The notes beneath the pieces are model-generated. The model saw only the letters and a program-made list of their open reading frames with translations. It made no database searches and was not told the DNA's origin. Made by a program: the position numbers and the translations under genes. From Aricia agestis (lineage: Eukaryota > Arthropoda > Insecta > Lepidoptera > Lycaenidae), in contig NC_056408.1 in assembly GCF_905147365.1 (NCBI RefSeq), positions 10,974,001 to 11,038,000 of the forward strand: a stretch of DNA of 64,000 nucleotides. The letters are read 5' to 3'. Positions 35,221 to 48,000 of the stretch are shown here, in pieces. Numbering within the stretch: position 1 is the stretch's first letter; every line of letters starts with the position of its first letter.

Positions 35221-35290
35221 ATCGTGATCTGCCGGGACTCGAACCCGCTACTATACACTACCGGTGCCACTGCGCTGACTTAGCACTTTT
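35221..35290 (-). repeat. tRNA-like fragment, probable SINE remnant
   Basis: On the minus strand GGGTTCGAGTCCCGGCAGATC contains a pol III B box, preceded by GCGCAGTGGCACCGGTAG. There is no acceptor-stem pairing and no clean tRNA fold, so it is not called as a tRNA gene. Confidence 0.4.
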
Positions 35291-37400
35291 ACTACCACCT
35301 GCCGTATATAGAAGCCTTCAAGCGAAAATCATCAATATTCCAGCGAGTTAGGGGTTAATATCGTGTCAAATTTATCTAGGTTTTTTGTTTAAACTACAAC
35401 AATGTTAATAATGGCTTCGATAAACAGATCATGAACAGATGCTTAGAACGTAATTCAAGTGACGCGCGCGATTGAACTCTGCCCGAGGTTTTTTGTGTCT
35501 AACTAGGACTAATTAAAACAAAACTCTCAACCCCTTGAAGCCTTGTGAGCGGAAAATTCAAGACGATCCTGTCTTGTTTTTGTTTAGCAATATAATTAGG
35601 TTTTTGATGAGGATAAAGACGTTTTAAGGTCTTGGATTGAAGATGAAATAAAATATAATACGTAGTAGAAGTGTAAAGTATAATTTTTACGCTCCAAAAA
35701 TTTATCTATCAAGATGGCTTACAAAATGTACTATTATATCCCAGTATATAAATACACGTACCCTACATACATATCCGTTATCCAGGTAAAAACTAAATAA
35801 TAGTTAATTCTCCCAGTCAACCTTCGTCAAATTTTATCTAACGTATGCTTATAATACGTTTTTTTTTCTAAAACATAATTCGTTGATCCTACTGCTAAAA
35901 AAGTGGAGATATTTTTAATCTAACGTTTGAAGGATTGACAGGTTCCCGCCGCGCCGGAGGCGGTTCAGGTAAAAACTTTGATTAAAAATATTTCAGCGAA
36001 ACCCCGATATGTTTGAGTTTCAGATACTTGAAGTAAAGGTATAATTTACTTATTGTGGAAGAGAGCTTTGAAACCCGAATTTAGGATGAAATAAAATTAA
36101 AAGTGAATTTCGGTGAAATAAATAATGAGTATCACCGAAATCTAATTTCATATTAATAATCATTAATATATCTGACAATGAATGGTAGAATTTATTTTCA
36201 ACATGGCGGAATTTTGTCGAGCACTTTTCGCATATCCCTAACATAAATACTTATGAGGGATAAAACATCACCCCATGGATGCAGCCATTTCTCAAATTAC
36301 ATGGCGAGTGTATTCAGCGAGGCACGTTTGAGGACCCTTAGAAAAAATATCCAAGAACCATCCCCTAAAATAATTTTAGTGAAAAGAAAGGAACTTAATA
36401 CAGTCCCCACCGCTGACGCACCCCTCGCGCGGCTTTGTGTGTGTGCGGCATGCGTGTGTGAGTGCCCTCCGAGCTTAAAGCAGTACGGAGGCTGAAAGTT
36501 TTGTGAGGTTTATTCTCCTGCTTAAACGTGAGGTTGAAAAAAATTTAATTTTATTTAAATTCCGGCATTAAGATATTATATATATATGAACAACGATTAC
36601 TTGAGTAGTTATTTAGTAACGACTGATATAAAGTGACTATGACAAAATATTAGTATTTAAAGAATAAAATATAAGTGTTTAAAGAATTCTTTTCTCGGTT
36701 CTTCTCGCCGGGTTAGTTCCCGAACTGGTGGTAGGCATTTTATAGTTTCTACGTTCTTCCTACGACGTTCAAAAAGTGTATTCATGATACCTACTTTGAA
36801 TAAAAATATATTTTTATTTTATTTTCATTTTAAATAAAAAAATGCAATAATATGATAAGTCCCACAATTTATCCCCATGCACCATGTCTATTGTCTGAAA
36901 CACATTGTATGCATGTTATTGCTTGTTTTGTAGAAATCTTCAAAAATAAACAAAAATTTTACGGATTACTTATTAAAATTATAAAATATACGTCCGAGCT
37001 TTTCTAGGATAATTACTAATCATAAATTAATCAGGTCCCCCAGTAAATTAAAACATAAGTCAACCAGTAATAATACAGGTACCTAGTACCTACTTACTGG
37101 TTGACAACATTTTGATGCGACATCGACTAACAAAGGATGTTCATTGTTTAATATTTATTACTACATAACTTTCGTTCACCGTCCCCACGGTGCCGGGCGG
37201 TGTCGGGAAATCAACACACACATCGGCGCGTCGTCGAGATATATGCCGGCGTACATAGGGCGAGGGATTTATCTATTCTTTTTATTGCCAACAACATCGA
37301 CATCTTGAATGTTATGTTATATTTCTTATACTTTATAGGTTATATCGTCTTTTGTAATGATAAAATACAGTCGATACAGTAAGTATATTTTCATATTTCA
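35291..37400. other. Intergenic DNA
   Basis: No gene is supported. 36260-36530 is a more balanced patch with an 80-codon plus frame (36253-36495), cysteine-rich near its end, that I do not recognise. 36685-36820 (TCTTCTCGCCGGGTTAG...GGTGGTAGGC, then a TGAATAAA run) looks like a LINE 3'-tail fragment. Confidence 0.35.
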
Positions 37401-37413
37401 CCTTTTAGGTATG

Positions 37414-37475
37414 TACATATTTTAGGTTTTGCTCTCTTACTATAATTAGTAAGAGAGCAAAACGTAAAATATGCA
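37414..37475. repeat. Near-perfect 29-bp hairpin
   Basis: 37414-37442 pairs with 37447-37475 (27 of 29 positions, 4-nt loop). The core GTTTTGCTCTCTTACTA is matched exactly. The loop is short for a typical animal microRNA precursor, so a foldback remnant is as likely. Confidence 0.6.
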
Positions 37476-40043
37476 TAAGGATATTTAAGCAGCTTATAAC
37501 TATTAAAACTTCTGTCTATGTCGGTCATATATGACGCTTATAATATTCCAGATAATGACAAGATCTTTTAATCACTTTGTAATTTTTTTTATTTGTAAGG
37601 TGGTTAATCTATACTCACATTTATCACAAAACCTGGGTCTCCTTCAGCTTATCATACGCCTCCTCTCTTATTTAATTTTGTTGCTATTTCTTTTCATTGC
37701 ATTCCAAATTTCATTCATTTTATAAAAATTGTAGAGTTAGCTACATATTAAGTGCTGTTCGTGTCTGGGTTCGCATCAGTTCCTTATAAATTTCTAATAT
37801 GAGCATAGCTTTCTTTCTGTTCAATGTTCATACTTTTAATCAATAATGTATAACTATAATATGTAAGAGACCCTCAGACTTCAGAGGGTGAGTTCCCTTT
37901 TCAAACTGTGAGAGTTGCGACATTATAAGTATTGAAATTTCTCCTCGACGAACACTAAGACAAAACCACTGCGAAATAATCAATTCTATTGCCTATTTGC
38001 AATTTCTTAAAGTGCAGTTTGTTACTCTAATTTACTCAGAAAATTTTATTTTGTTACAAGTTTTCATTATTAATAATTTTTTAATATTACCTGTAATGCA
38101 ATAATAGAGATGATCGATTCTGCAATTTCTCTGAGACATTAATACCTAGTAGCAGTAGTGAGGCTGGAAATCATAAACAAGGAAGGAGAGATGTGTATTT
38201 TAATAATCTTCTTATAATAAATAAGGAGAACTGGTAAATGATGTATCCAATGAAAAGGCGAAACTAGTCACTGGGCACAGAATAAGTTTATGCCTCAATT
38301 TTTAGTCGAATCTTAGCTACGACGTCATATTATCATATTAGTTCAGATGCCTTTTATACAAAAATTGGTAAACTAATTAAAAATTATGCTAAGAACAGAT
38401 CCCAAACTTAAAACTACCTTATCACTATGACAAATGCCATTGCGAAAACATTCAAAGAATTCATCGAATGTGCCGCTAAAATACTAACATCAAAGGAGGT
38501 TGCAAGTCACGGCCTACCGGTACTTCCTTTAAACAGTCCCCCGAGTCGCACTAGTCACATGGGACTCACCTGGCAATCACTAGTCGGTACCTTTTAGCTC
38601 TCTTTTGTTTTCTTTGGGGACTGATAAATTCCACGTAAAATGCTGTTTAGTTAGTAGTTGTAGATTTTTATGTAGATATCACCGTCGCCACATCGGGTTG
38701 TGTCGACTTTGCATCTATAGTGTCTTTGATTGCTCTCCGCTTTTTTATCTAAATATATATATGATGATGCACATCATATTTATCATATATCATCATCTAA
38801 AATCGTAATACTTACCCAAACTCTCAGCTGAAATCTATAAGATCATTAAGTTTCCACGAACCACGATAGATAGAAGACCTCGAGCGTTTAGCGACTTCTC
38901 TTCCTAGTTCTATCTATTATTCTGCAAAAATACTTTAAGGAAAGTTCAACATTAAATAAAATATTTTTAGCCTTTGACATTTTATAATCAAATAAATACA
39001 TTTATTACACTTATTATTTAACAAATGAATGTGACTGGTATTCTAGACGGCACATCTTTCTGTATTAAACTTTCTGGTTGTAATTTTTAATATTGTATAA
39101 AACACGAAACAAAAACAGCGGCTTTTAACCAAACATCCATTAGCGAAGACATTTAACTCAGACAGTTAACTGCATTGTCATTACAGGCTACCGGTTTAAG
39201 TTGACAAAAATGTCTCAAGGGACATTTTTTGCAAACTTTACAAAAGTTTACCAAACAGTTTCAGTAGCAAATCCTTTTATTTGCATACAAGGTCTTAACA
39301 ATATCATCTTTTGTTGTCATTGTTTAGATTCGCAAGAAATTGTAACCCTTCAACGCGTCTGTTGCATTTAAAAGGATTATTTTAAATTCTATTCAGTCGC
39401 CTATTACATTAGGTAGAACCTTTTTGTCAGTCCTCTTTTTTAATTTGCATTAGAAAATTTTCTTTGTTCTTGAAATATTTATTTTAGGTAGCATTTTGTT
39501 AGTCTCTATGTTGCTTATCCTATCCGAATACATTTGATTTTTAGGTAGCTTTCTATATGTGTACCTACTATCAATGTTCTCAAATAATAATTTAGCTTAA
39601 TAGAGCTCTTCTGAAAAATCGATATCCATTAGGTATATCACGTATACCTATGTATCTCGTGAATTTTAAACACTCACAAATATTCTAAAATAAACCAGTA
39701 ACAATTGTTGTTCTTCAACATACGACTGTTCTTTATTCTTGTATGTTACATCAAATTTAGTCACGGCGGTGTAGTCTATTGGAGCTTAAGGTCCCGCTTT
39801 CCTGCAATGGCAAAATTCAAATTTTGAACTGCGCGGCGCACGCTTTGTTTATCTGTAGATATAAATATGTACTATAGTTTCTTAAACGTGTTTGAACTAA
39901 ACTTGCCAGGTAGACTTTGACTTACTTAGAGGAATTGCCCAATAAAATGTATTTGTGGTTCCTCTTCTTTCAAGACTTACTATTAAAATTTTCTTCAGTA
40001 TATCCAATCAAGCTCAAATATTACACAGATTAGCTGCCCTAAA
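37476..40043. other. Intergenic DNA
   Basis: No gene is supported. A more balanced patch at 38470-38610 has CATCAAAGGAGG (TCF-like) and TCACCTGGC (E-box-like) words. Confidence 0.4.
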
Positions 40044-40194
40044 CAAAGTATCTTTCGTTAAAAATGATGACGTTTGTTATCAAAATGTATACGGTTTGAC
40101 ATAAGTCATCGCTAAATTACATTTCGCTTGCGAAGACTAATGTCAAACCTTTTGATAACGAACTTTGTCATCATTTTTAACGTAAGGGACTTTG
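40044..40194. mobile_element. Foldback MITE
   Basis: CAAAGTATCTTTCGTTAAAA at the left is paired, with mismatches, by TTTTTAACGTAAGGGACTTTG at the right. ATGATGAC, GTTATCAAAA and GGTTTGACAT continue the arms. It lies about 1 kb beyond the predicted Dfd poly(A) site. Confidence 0.6.
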
Positions 40195-40867
40195 GCTACG
40201 ACCTCTGCCCTCGTTAACAATTTCTAAAACAAAACTGCTGAAAGGGCAACAGCATTGCCATTCTTTTATTTCATTAAAAAACAAAAACCGGGCATTGCAT
40301 TGTATCGAAATGATAAAACTGTGCGTTGTATTGGTAAGTAGAAGATACGTTGCGTGCGGCCACACAATGAGAGGAGGGACTTTGATTGATGACTTTACAT
40401 TGAACGAATACATTACGATTTTTGCTTTCATTTCGTTCGGTACGAATCGAAAATGTTATGATATCTCGTCCGTAAATGTTGCCTATATCTAGATGACGCT
40501 GATCGTGAATTTTATGTGGATGATTTGATTTACCTTTGCTAGTTATTCAGCTTTTTTTATTTTTGGTGGTGTAATATTTTTTCAGCTGTTTGTATTATTA
40601 CTGATCTTGGCTTTTAAAACATATCGTTCACAGTAATATTACTTTTGTCATTACACAATGTCATGTCTCTGTAAACAGCTTAGTTTTACACGTAGCTATG
40701 TTGCCACTTTTTTCAAATTGAAAATTCTTTTCAAAGCATTTTAAAAAGCCTTCTTATCTTTTCGGCAGTAGTGAATCTTGGCCCCTAAGTTTTTATTTGA
40801 CAATAGTAACTGCATATTATTTAACAAGTCGTTTAAGGTATAATAAAATAACAACATTAAGTTTGAG

Positions 40868-42017
40868 TTTTATTTCACTGGTGTCATATTATTCACATTT
40901 TACTATTTTAGTTACAAAACAATGTTATAATTTAGTTTCAATGTACTAAAACCTAAGTCATTGCCTATTTTAAAATAAATTTCTAATCAATTTCCCTATA
41001 AGTTGTTCTTTTTACATTGGATTATCTTGTTACTGCTTTTGTTTTAAAGTTCAATTACAATAATTAATATTATTATAATATTTCAGTATTATACAAACTA
41101 TTATTTGTTAATAAATAAACATCTATCTAATAATGTATGTTATACTTTATTTACAAGAGTATTTATAACTGAAACTTAAAAAATACAGTTTATAAAATTA
41201 CAGTAGGTACAGCGGTATTTACATTTAGTAAAGAATCAACAGAATTATGATCTTAAAAGTAGGAGCATTTAAATACTTCTAAAAAGTTTGTTTACGAAAT
41301 GGCCAAAAAAAGCGCTAAATAATAGGCACCTTAAAAAGCACATTATGATATATCAAATGGTAAGAACATTTTTTAAATAGTTATGATATCTGTATGTCCC
41401 ATTATAAAAATATTTTAAGAAATAAACGAAATACAAGTACATTATTGATTATACATAAAAATACTGTATTACTGATTATAAATAAGTATAAACTGTCTGA
41501 AAAATGACATTTTCTATTAAATTCAGTAGTATATAAATGACATTTGTAAGCGGAGAGGAGGCTTTCATTGACGTGCGCGTTAGTACTTGGTACTCAATAA
41601 GTGGGTTAAATGAATACGATCAATGTCCACCGACCATACTTAAAACAATAGTTGTGAAATGTTACATACCATTCTTACACACTTGAGTATTAGATATGAC
41701 ACAATAAAATGGTTTGAATGTAAAATATTTAAAGACAATTATTCATGAAGTTGAAGACAATGACTCAAGCTTAAAGTACAAGTCCAACACTCAGATGGTA
41801 AATCTATACCTACCCTAAAATAATCACACTTTTGACATTGTAAAGTTTCCTCTTACCTATAAAACATCCAACTTATGACTGGTTACTATAACTTACACTG
41901 CTTAGCCTAGAACTTATTCAACACATTCATCACTTTAATAACGTCTATCGTCAAAGGAATGGTAAGAAACAAAAGTCCGTTAATCAAAATATATCTATAC
42001 ACTCTTTAGTTTAGGGA
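40868..42017 (-). other. Dfd: Dfd 3' UTR with candidate poly(A) signals
   Basis: Downstream of the Dfd stop the first AATAAA on the minus strand that I find is at 41151-41146, giving a 3' UTR of about 0.9 kb. A second is at 40873-40868 (about 1.15 kb). The interval is AT-rich. I saw no full seed match for miR-10-5p (TACAGGG in the sense strand) here. The true end needs RNA evidence. Confidence 0.5.
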
Positions 42018-45000
42018 TTATAAGGCGGTGAGACCGTAGTCGGATTTGATGACCGGGTTGTTGGCGGGGTTGAGGCCTGTGCCACAGGCGTTGCCGACCG
42101 GGGAGCCGTGAGCCGCGAGATTGGCGACCATCGCCGGGTCCATGCCGGCGTGCATGCTCATCATATGCAGGTGGTGCGGAGTCATCGGGTGACCAGCGTT
42201 CATCTGGCTGGGATGCGACATCGGGCTTATTGCTGAATCATGTGACATTTGCGCACAATGTAAGTCATTCATGATATTGTCCGTCACGTTCTCTATGCTG
42301 TCCGGCCTGCCGTTATTGTTGGACTTTTTCTTGTCGTTATTATTCGTATTCTTATTCGATCTACTCTTTGGTGTGGATTTTGTAGTCGTGGTGACTCCCG
42401 CCGGATTAGTTTTTCTCCTGACGTTTTTGGTGTTCGGTAATTTATTGTCCTTCTTCCACTTCATCCGTCTGTTTTGAAACCAGATTTTTATTTGTCGTTC
42501 CGACAAGACTAGAGTATGGGCTATTTCTATCCTTCTTCTTCTGGTTAGGTAACGATTGTAGTGGAACTCCTTCTCCAATTCTAATATCTGGTGCCTCGTG
42601 TACGCCGTCCTCTGTCGTTTCGGCTCCATTCCCGGTTGAAAATTGCCATTGGCTGTGAACAAAATTGAATTGTGAGTTTCATTGCAGTAAGCTTAACTAA
42701 GTGTCAATTACTGTAGTTATTGCGAATGATAATTTATTTTATTAATCGCTATGCAGTAATTTAAAATATTTCAAGCCGAGGTCATAGGAAATAAGTTTAA
42801 GTTCTAGTGACAGTTAAAAAACTCGGTAGTAATTAACTTAACGAAATAAAAAAATTATGTATGTATTTTTAACCGACTTCCAAAAAGGAGGACGTTATAA
42901 GTTCGTCTGTATATTATTTTTTTGTATGTTCAACCATAACTTCGCCGTTTGTGGAGTGTGGACCGATTTTCATAATTGTTTTGTTGTTGTAGGTATAAGG
43001 TTTCAATTTTCATACGAATTTGGTACCATGTTTACAAAAGTGGTGATCAGATTATGGGATCCATAACGAATCGAGGCAACTCCTTGAAATTTGCATGAAA
43101 ACATAATATAGTGATTTCAATTTTTAGTAAAAAAAGTAAGATTTTGCACCAGATTATACCCTGGTTTCGAAGGTACCGAATAGGACTTTTGTATCCTTAT
43201 AGATACAGGTTCGCGGATTTTGGTGTTGTTTAAAAAAACTGAAAGCATAAGCCAATATATCAATTTAATTAATCATCATCGTCACAACCATAATTATGCC
43301 ATGCATCAGCACATTATGATAGATACATTTATTGGTACTTTTCATGATATTTTGCATCGAAGCAGATGTTTTTGATGATTATTGCGCTGTTTGTGGACCG
43401 ATTTTCGAAATTATTGTGTTGTAGTTTAATGTATAGGATATAATCTTAATATAGTATAATGATTACGAACGTGGTGATCTGGTGATGGGATCTAAGAGCA
43501 ATGGAGGGAAATCCTTAAAATTTATTAAAACACGGTGGTTTAGATGTTGTTTCAATTAACTCAAACATATATATTACAAATAAGTGAAATTTCATAGGAA
43601 GGTGTCTCTGGATCCAAAGACACTGAACAGAGATAAAAGTTTGGAAATTTCAGAATCGCTTAAATAACTGCAAGCAATTACCACAATTTCGCTTACGGTA
43701 GTATAATGTGAATAGTTAACATTCGTAGTTGTTTTCTACGCATAAAGCTGAGGTCTTCTAGATAACTAAAAAGAGTAAAATTATTATTTTTTAACAAAAA
43801 ATTTAACTCAACTTCCAAGGTAAAAACAATATTACTAAAATTATCTAAAAAGTATGAAATAATTCTTAATCTTTATCAGTGCCTTTTTCATGATTTCAGT
43901 AAACCTCAACTAATTCTTTACTCAAAATTTCATTCTTTTGAAATCGGTACCGGCTAAGTCTAGTACTATGTCAAGTACATATTTCAGTTCTAGGCTGGTA
44001 CCGACTTCAAAAGAATGAAAATCGAGTACAGAATTAGTTGAGGCTTAGTGAAATTATGAAAAAGGCACGGATAAAGAATAAGAATTATTTCATACTTTTT
44101 AGATCACTTTAAGAATATTGTTTTTACCTTGAAAGTCGGGTTCAATTTTTTGTTAAAAAATAATAATTTAATTTCCTATTGCTTATTGTCGAATCAGTCA
44201 AAGGGGCACTACAAAAGCATTATACCTTAATAATTGTACAACTTAACTGTAGAGTGTAGTATGCCTACACTCTACAATATGTAATTCTGCTTTTAATTTT
44301 TAACAGTAAGTCTACCTATTTATTTGAGATTCCACAAAGTACATAAAAACAAAATTCACAGTAAACAACACCATGATAGTATACCTAGAATAGTGTTGCG
44401 TGCTGAATAATTTATATGGAGGCTCTCAGGGCGGTAATTAATGTGCATATAATTACACGTGTACAACCGTGAGCTTCCTTTTTGCATTTGATTAATAGAT
44501 GCTTAGCAAATTAGTTTATATAATAACTAGGGCTTCGCGCTCCATAATAAATATACTTTAAATTACACCCAATAGGTAAAAATGTTTTACATTCTGTGCT
44601 ATTGGGATTGCACTCGAAAAATATACCTCAATGTTAAATAAACTTAATTTATATGCCAAAAGCGAGATAAAAATTAAAATTCTTAAAAAATTTGAAAAAT
44701 TGAATAAATGAAAATAGAAAAATAGAAAACAAAAATTTAATAAAACGTGATAATGATAATAATTTAAATGTAAGTATATTCATAACAAATAGTTTTGGAA
44801 CGTAAAACAAAATAATATTTATGAACCTAGAATTGATTACGTTTGAATTTTTGTCTTGTTTAATGAAATTTGCAAAGAAAATGCATGATATGGCATAGCA
44901 TAAAAACTTAAGTTCTCTTTACTTAATATACCTACCTAAGTAAAAATTTCATCCGCAAAGTCCTAAATAATAAGTAATATAGAGCACACGTTTCATCAAA

Positions 45001-48000
45001 GTAAGTAAAGGTAAAATAACCGAGCGTACGTTGAATTTTGAATGTAATTCCTCAATTTCCTGGCTCGGAAATTGCCTTTGTGCTCGTATAAAGCGTTAAT
45101 ACAGCGCTAATACAACCTTGAACAGTTAAAGTTATCGCTTAATCAATCTTTTGTTGCTTTATTAGAGCGTGTCTGGTGCCAAGTTATTATACTCGATAAT
45201 AATACAAAATGTAAAGAAAATGTCCTGGCAGATTTTTTATTAAGAAGGTAAAGTTTTGTTAGAAAGTTTTGGTATCATAATATCCAAGAAAAGTCGTTTC
45301 TTATTTTCAAACTGGAAAATATTTTAATTGTAGTTTGTATTTAATTTTCTTGAGTCAGCATTTTGAATTAAAATAATTTTCTATTTCCAAGTTGGTTCTA
45401 AACTAAGTAGCCACTGGTATCAAGTGACTGGTATCACTGGATGCAGCGGTGCTGGCATCAATGAGCACGAACGAAACAATTGAAATGAATTAAATAAATA
45501 TGTATAATGTATATTATAAAATATCTTGTACAGACAACAAGATTTTTTTCGTCATTGTGTGATGAACATGAAGAATAGTTTAGCACAAGCTCTGATTTTT
45601 TTGCCGTGTGAAACTATTATAAAAATATGTTATTTTTTGATACTGTACAGAATGCAACGTAATTTTTAAACACAAGAAAGTATTTAGAATCTGGCCTTGA
45701 CAAAATTGTGAATCATAATAAAATTAGCACAAAATATTTGTTGAACAGCTGATTGCTTCTGTAGGAGTCGCCCGATTAAGATGACATTTGGGAAGACGAA
45801 GCACTGAGATCTACCGATAAGTGAAATGGCAATCGTTCAGAAATATCGATGTCAGCCGCTAAGAAAGTTTTTAAGGTATCCTATACGATATATCGGTCAC
45901 TCAAAAAAATGTCGGAGCCGATAACCGATACACGGTGCACAAACAACCAATATATTATGTATAACTGTGCCTTACTCTGCAGAGTGCTCAACGTACAGAT
46001 AATAAATTTTATTCCAGGCTAAGACACTATCAATTATTATAAATGGAAGTCAAATGTTAACATTATACCTATTACAGAAATTCAATAAAAAGGTAATTTG
46101 TTCCTCTGCGAGGGATGATTGCCTACAAAATGTAGTGCGTGTCGGGCCACGGCCCACGCGCAATAAATGGGTTCCGTAGTACCGCTAGTTTCTGTTTTTT
46201 TTATTTAAAATGTTATACACTACTAATGAACACATACACTACACTACTAACAACATCATCTCAGTTCTATTTAAAGGAATTCTAATGAAAAGTTTCTTGA
46301 TACTTCTCCGAATATTTTATTATACTGTCGTCATCAGTAATATGTGCATTCATGCCAAATTACAGCTTTGTAGGTCCTATAGTCTCTGAGCAAAACCGCG
46401 GACAGACAGACGGACAGACCGAAACTATAAGGACTACTGGAAAACTAAAAGGAATACTGTTGACTACTGAACAATAAAAAGAAGACTACGAAATACTGTA
46501 AGATTTTCGAGGAGAGGCATTTCCAAAATCACGTAGAGGTTGGAATGTGCGGTCAGTAAATGGGTACAGAGTATTCAAACTTGGAGCTTTTGACCGTTGA
46601 GGAATTTTGTGAAATCTTTCTTCTAATGTTTACCCGACAATACTGTTAAATTAATAATTTACAGTACAGCTTCACTTAACGCGTACGATATCATATACGA
46701 CATAAAAGCTCAGGCCTCAGACTAAAATTTTATGAGATTCACGAAAAACAAACGCACAAATTATTATTTGTAATAATTATTGTTTCAAATATAATAATCA
46801 TTTCAATTCCATCACAATCAATATTCTTCTCTAATAAAATTATAAGTAACTGATTGTTAATTAATATGAGTATGCAAAACATCCGTTACCGAGCTACACT
46901 CAATCATTAGCCGTATCATCAGGACGATGACAATCTAAACGTCGGGCTACCTGCGGGCGTGTGGTCCGATCTCATCTCGCCTATCGCGCGGTGGTCCCTC
47001 ATTACGACACTTACCATCTTTGTACCACTATTATGGAGTGAAAAATGTTGGCCCAATGACAGGTGTCGATAAGAAAAAGCATCCTTTCAATTTTGTCCCG
47101 CGATTATCATATCTACAACTCGAAAGACCTGTTGCAATATTCAATTATGATCTTAAAATATCGTGAGGAGGATGAACCAATGTTTTAAACTTGTTGTTAC
47201 GAAGGAATCGTCAAAAATATTATTTTTTCCAGTTTAAGTGCATTGCAAATTATTCTTTGATCTATATCGAGCTTTGAACGGTAAGAAGTCGGGCATTCTG
47301 TTAAAAGATGAATCATTATCTCTACCAGTTACCACAATTATTTACAGTATAGAAACAAGTAAACTTACTGTCACACTCGCATTTGATGAAATCATAAGTA
47401 CATGTAACAATGCGCAGAATCAATAATATTATGATGTGTTACTTCATTTTAAATAGCGTACTAAACTAAAAAAAGAATAGAAAAACACCTAAAATAAATA
47501 AAAAAAAAGCAAACGTCGACTCTACATATTATAAGTAATAACTTGTACATATGTTAACATAGCCTAAATAGGTAGCTAAATTGTAAATAAAATTGTTTAA
47601 TCTGACATATTAAATAACCTAGCTTTATTATATTCTTCCCTACGGTCTACAGAAACAATTGGAATATTATTTTTAAAGATAAAATGATTGTAGCAAGTAG
47701 ATATGTTATAATGAATTACGTTTGTTCAAACAGCAAACAAACGATACATTATCGAGACCTGTTTTTGTATTGACCTTTAGGTCGAGGAAAAATAAATGTA
47801 GTAGGTAGCTATATGCATAATGTATGTTCGACTTCTGATGTCTGTCAACGATGTATGATAATATATTATTGTGATATGCATGAGTTTCGTTCGCTCTCAA
47901 CATCTCACTTCTTCACCAATATTTAGGTAACATGTAGCTTGTTAACAAAACATTTTACTGTAAAACAAATCATAATAAATTAAAAATACGAAAAACTATT

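Noticed and set aside
42271..42477. 68-codon plus-strand open frame over the homeobox exon
   Set aside because: Antisense shadow of Dfd exon 2; hydrophobic because of A/T-rich third positions.
42653..42662. Independent start codon (MFTANG...) for the homeobox exon
   Set aside because: The ATG lies in the polypyrimidine/acceptor region of the intron; the exon begins at 42652 and joins exon 1 in phase.
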